Below, one piece after another: positions 5,210 through 7,710 of a stretch of DNA of 7,710 nucleotides (its first letter is position 1; every line of letters begins with the position of its first letter). The position numbers and the translations under genes were made by a program. The notes below the pieces were generated by a model. It saw only the letters and a list, made by a program, of their open reading frames with translations, searched no databases and was not told the origin of the DNA. Origin of the DNA: DASVDK01 sp036562265 [NCBI: Thermodesulfobacteriota bacterium] (GTDB taxonomy: Bacteria > DASVDK01); the NCBI GenBank assembly GCA_036562265.1, contig DATCKS010000135.1, positions 1 to 7,710 of the forward strand, given 5' to 3'.

Positions 5210-6105
5210 TGGCGGCCGCCGACCTGCTGCAGTTCGTCCTGTCGGGGCTGTCGGTCGGCGGCATCTACGCGCTGGTCGCGGTCGGCTTCGTGACGATCCA
5301 CGCGGTGACCGGCGTCATCAACTTCGCGCAGGGCGAGCTGGCGATGTCGGGTGCGCTGGCGGCCGCGGTGCTGGCCGCGGCCGGCCTGCCGTTGCCGTTC
5401 GCCGTGGCGGCGGCCGTCGTGGTCGGTGCGGCGGTCGGCCTCGTCGTCGACCGCGCCACGGTCTGGCCCGCCCTCAGGCGGCGGCGGATGGGGGCCGTCG
5501 CGGACGTGGTGCTGATCCTCCTGACGATCGGCGCCTCGATCGCGCTGCGCGGCCTGGCGCTCGCGATCTTCGGCAGCGAGCCCTACGCCCTCGGCCCCTT
5601 CACGCCGGGAGCGCCGATCGTCCTCGCCGGCGCGGTCGTCCCCCGGCAGACCCTCTGGGTGCTCGGGCTGTCGGCCGCGACCATGGCGGCGCTGGCGCTC
5701 TTCTTCGGGCGGACGCAGGTGGGGGCGGCGCTGCGCGCCTGCGCGATGAACCGCGACGCCGCCAAGCTCGCCGGCATCTCGCCCGCCCGCATGTCGGCGC
5801 TCGCCTTCGGCCTGGCGGGCGCCGTGGCCGGTCTCGCGGGCGCGGCCATCGCCCCGATCTCGTTCGCGACCTACGACATGGGGCTCATGCTCGGCCTCAA
5901 GGGCTTCGTCTCGGCCGTGGTCGGCGGCCTCGCGAGCCCGCCGGGGGCCGTCGTGGGGGCGCTCGCCCTCGGCGTCCTCGAGTCGCTCGCGGCCGGGCTC
6001 GTCTCCTCCGGCTACAAGGACGCGATCGCCTTCCTCGTCCTCATCGCCGTCCTTCTCGTACGGCCCGAGGGGTTCTTCCCCGGCGGCCGGCTGCGGCGCG
6101 TGTGA
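5209..6105 (+). CDS. livH: Liv-type ABC transporter permease (LivH family)
   Basis: The 298-residue product is one of the two membrane subunits of the importer, with about eight hydrophobic segments. The LivH hallmark G-V-I-N-F-A-Q-G-E-L-A-M-S-G-A (35-49) follows the first membrane span (11-32). The cytoplasmic coupling loop that contacts the ATPases is the R-A-C-A-M-N-R-D-A-A-K-L-A-G-I stretch (176-190). The C-terminal signature is L-K-G-F-V-S-A-V-V-G-G-L (230-241), ending in V-R-P-E-G-F-F. The ATG at 5209 shares its A with the preceding TGA. No separate ribosome site is obvious, so translation is probably coupled to the binding-protein gene. Length and motifs are intact. Confidence 0.93.
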   Translation: MAAADLLQFVLSGLSVGGIYALVAVGFVTIHAVTGVINFAQGELAMSGALAAAVLAAAGLPLPFAVAAAVVVGAAVGLVVDRATVWPALRRRRMGAVADVVLILLTIGASIALRGLALAIFGSEPYALGPFTPGAPIVLAGAVVPRQTLWVLGLSAATMAALALFFGRTQVGAALRACAMNRDAAKLAGISPARMSALAFGLAGAVAGLAGAAIAPISFATYDMGLMLGLKGFVSAVVGGLASPPGAVVGALALGVLESLAAGLVSSGYKDAIAFLVLIAVLLVRPEGFFPGGRLRRV

Positions 6106-7076
6106 CGACGGCCGTCGCCCGCGCGGCGCTCCCCTCGATCATCCTGGCGTGCGCCGTGGCGCCGCTCCCCTTCGTCCTGGGCGGCTACGCGCTCTCGCTC
6201 CTCATCGTGATCGGCCTCCACGCCATCGCCGTCCTCGGCCTCTCGATCCTGATGGGGCAGGTGGGACAGGTCTCGCTCGCCCAGGGGGCGTTCTACGGGC
6301 TCGGCGCCTACGGCTCCGCGATCCTCGCGCTGCACGGGGGGCTCACGCCGCTCGTCTCGATGCCGGCCGCCGTCGCGCTCGCCGCCGTCGTCGCGCTCGC
6401 CCTCGGCCTGCCCGCCGTGCGCCTGGGCGGCCACCACCTCGCCCTCGCGACGCTCGGCTTCGGCATCATCGTGTTCCTCGTCTTCAACGAGGAGGGCGAC
6501 TGGACCGGCGGCCCCTCGGGGACGCTCGGGATCCCGCCGGTCGCGATCCTCGACGCCACGCTCGCGACCGACCGGGCGTACGCGTACCTGGTCTGGGCGG
6601 TCCTCCTCACGGCGCTCGCGGCTGCGCGCGCCCTCCTCGCCTCGCCGGTCGGACGGGCCTTTCGCGCCGTCGCCGCCTCCGAGGTGGCGGCGGCCGCGAT
6701 GGGGATCGACGTGGCGCGCACGAAGCTCGTGGCGTTCGTTCTGGCCGGCGCCCTCGGCGCGGCGGCCGGCGCGCTCTACGCCCACTGGCTTACCTTCGTG
6801 AGCCCGACCGCCTTCGGGTTCGAGACCTCGATCGAGTTCCTCGTCATGGCGGTCCTGGGGGGGCTCGGGAGCCTCTACGGCGCGCTCCTCGGTGCGGCGG
6901 CCGTGACGCTCCTCGTCGAGGGGCTGCGCAGCGTCGTCCACGCCGTCGCGCCGGGCGCCACCGGGTGGGTCGAGATCGTGGCGTTCGGGCTGATCCTGAT
7001 CGTCGTGCTGCTCGCCGTCCCGGAGGGGCTCGCGGGGGGCGTCGCGCGCCTCGTCAAGGCGGTCCGCCGTGGCTGA
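6102..7076 (+). CDS. livM: Liv-type ABC transporter permease (LivM family)
   Basis: This 324-residue protein is the second membrane subunit and pairs with the LivH-type permease. It has about nine hydrophobic segments. Diagnostic stretches are G-Q-V-G-Q-V-S-L-A-Q-G-A-F-Y-G-L-G-A-Y (52-70), the T-G-G-P-S-G loop (135-140), and the coupling loop G-R-A-F-R-A-V-A-A-S-E plus A-M-G-I-D (184-203). The M-A-V-L-G-G-L-G-S-L-Y-G stretch near the C-terminus (249-260) is also typical. The start is GTG at 6102, overlapping the livH-type TGA by four bases (GTGA); no alternative in-frame ATG occurs before residue 51, well past the first membrane segment. The C-terminus ends in a short basic tail after V-P-E-G. 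Nothing appears broken. Confidence 0.93.
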   Translation: MTTAVARAALPSIILACAVAPLPFVLGGYALSLLIVIGLHAIAVLGLSILMGQVGQVSLAQGAFYGLGAYGSAILALHGGLTPLVSMPAAVALAAVVALALGLPAVRLGGHHLALATLGFGIIVFLVFNEEGDWTGGPSGTLGIPPVAILDATLATDRAYAYLVWAVLLTALAAARALLASPVGRAFRAVAASEVAAAAMGIDVARTKLVAFVLAGALGAAAGALYAHWLTFVSPTAFGFETSIEFLVMAVLGGLGSLYGALLGAAAVTLLVEGLRSVVHAVAPGATGWVEIVAFGLILIVVLLAVPEGLAGGVARLVKAVRRG

Positions 7077-7710
7077 CGGCCTCGTGGTCGAGGGGCTCAC
7101 CCGTCGCTACGGCGGGCTCACGGCCCTGCGCGAGGTGTCGTTCGAGGCGGCGGCCGGCCGGATCACCGCCCTCATCGGGCCCAACGGCGCCGGCAAGACG
7201 ACCGCCTTCAACTGCATCACGGGGCTCGACCGGCCGGACGCGGGCCGCATCCGTCTCGCCGGCGTCCAGCTCGACGGCCGCCCGCCCCACGCGATCGCGG
7301 CGCTCGGCGTCGCGCGCACCTTCCAGACGCTCCAGGTCTTCACGACGCTGTCGGTGCTCGACAACGTCGTCGTCGCCGCGGAGCGGGCCGGGCGGCGGCG
7401 CGCCGCCGGGGCGGGCGGCGCCGAGGCGACGGCGCGCCGGTGCCTCGAGGCGGTGGGCCTCGAGGCGCTCGCCGGCCGCCCGGCGCGGGCGCTCGCCTTC
7501 GGCGAGCAGCGGCGGCTCGAGGTCGCGCGCGCCCTCGCGCTCTCGCCGCGCCTCCTGCTCCTCGACGAGCCGGCCTCGGGGCTCGCGCGGGAGGAGGTGG
7601 CGGCACTCGCGGCGCTGCTCGGCCGCCTGCGGGCCGAGGGGCTCACGGTCCTGCTCGTCGAGCACGACGTGGCCACGGTCATGGCCGTGGCCGACCACGT
7701 CGTCGTGCTC
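7069..7710 (+). CDS. livG: Liv-type ABC transporter ATP-binding protein (LivG family), 3' partial
   Basis: A GTG at 7069 opens a frame that runs unbroken to the window edge: 214 codons, against roughly 250-260 for the family, so about 40 residues are cut off. All nucleotide-binding elements present are in order. They are Walker A GPNGAGKT (37-44), the Q-loop in A-R-T-F-Q (Gln86), the ABC signature L-A-F-G-E-Q (142-147), Walker B L-L-L-L-D-E-P (162-168), D-loop S-G-L (170-172), and the switch His199 in V-E-H-D. The R-T-F-Q-T-L-Q-V-F stretch after the Walker A half is typical of LivG. The signature begins L-A rather than L-S, a variation this family tolerates. The start overlaps the livM-type stop by eight bases, continuing the coupled operon. 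The partner ATPase (livF type) is expected beyond the window. Confidence 0.93.
   Translation, partial: MADGLVVEGLTRRYGGLTALREVSFEAAAGRITALIGPNGAGKTTAFNCITGLDRPDAGRIRLAGVQLDGRPPHAIAALGVARTFQTLQVFTTLSVLDNVVVAAERAGRRRAAGAGGAEATARRCLEAVGLEALAGRPARALAFGEQRRLEVARALALSPRLLLLDEPASGLAREEVAALAALLGRLRAEGLTVLLVEHDVATVMAVADHVVVL

Noticed and set aside
7440-7520. Ser-to-Ala change in the ABC signature as a sign of a dead ATPase
   Set aside because: LivG-type ATPases vary at this position, and every other catalytic motif in view is intact.
6012-7698. Minus-strand open frames opposite the permease and ATPase genes
   Set aside because: They are antisense shadows with Arg/Asp/Glu-rich composition and no recognisable domain.

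Overview
The window is very GC-rich DNA, above about 70% GC by eye, with strong G/C preference at third codon positions. Genes are packed tightly and often overlap by a few bases. This, together with the mix of a luciferase-like oxidoreductase, a branched-chain amino acid (HAAT/Liv) type ABC importer and a monocarboxylate-type MFS carrier, suggests a heterotrophic soil or subsurface Gram-negative bacterium. Candidatus Rokubacteria/Methylomirabilota or a deltaproteobacterial lineage would fit. The taxonomic guess is inference; there is no rRNA or other marker here.

Left part (1-1636). The window opens inside the 3' end of a plus-strand gene with no start in view. Its last 54 residues before a terminal Lys-Lys are nine copies of a basic Arg/Pro hexapeptide, encoded by an 18-bp tandem repeat. 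It meets tail to tail, with a 10-bp gap, a minus-strand MFS transporter of the monocarboxylate/oxalate-formate type (255-1502). A 134-bp divergent spacer (1503-1636) then separates the MFS gene from a plus-strand YchF-like P-loop ATPase gene. Both of these genes have the same arrangement: a TATACT hexamer, six nearly all-C bases, then the start codon. This predicts leaderless transcripts in both directions.

Middle part (1637-2942). The YchF-like protein has the P-loop, the NxxE motif and the TGS tail of the family, but its switch regions are highly divergent. It is followed by two adjacent small hairpins and a 241-bp spacer that holds a further hairpin and a possible -10 element.

Right part (2943-7710). 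A luciferase-like flavin-dependent oxidoreductase is followed by a Tat-exported substrate-binding protein, two Liv-type permeases and the first 214 codons of the LivG-type ATPase, which runs off the window. The transporter genes overlap by 1, 4 and 8 bases, so they form one translationally coupled operon, and a livF-type gene is expected next. The likely job is import of a small organic solute (amino acid, amide, carboxylate or aromatic-type ligand). The oxidoreductase may act on the imported compound or a derivative.

I see no tRNA, rRNA, CRISPR array, insertion sequence or phage gene. Nothing here clearly amounts to a new defence or mobile system. The most unusual items are the paired leaderless promoter geometry, the atypical YchF and the hexapeptide-repeat tail.
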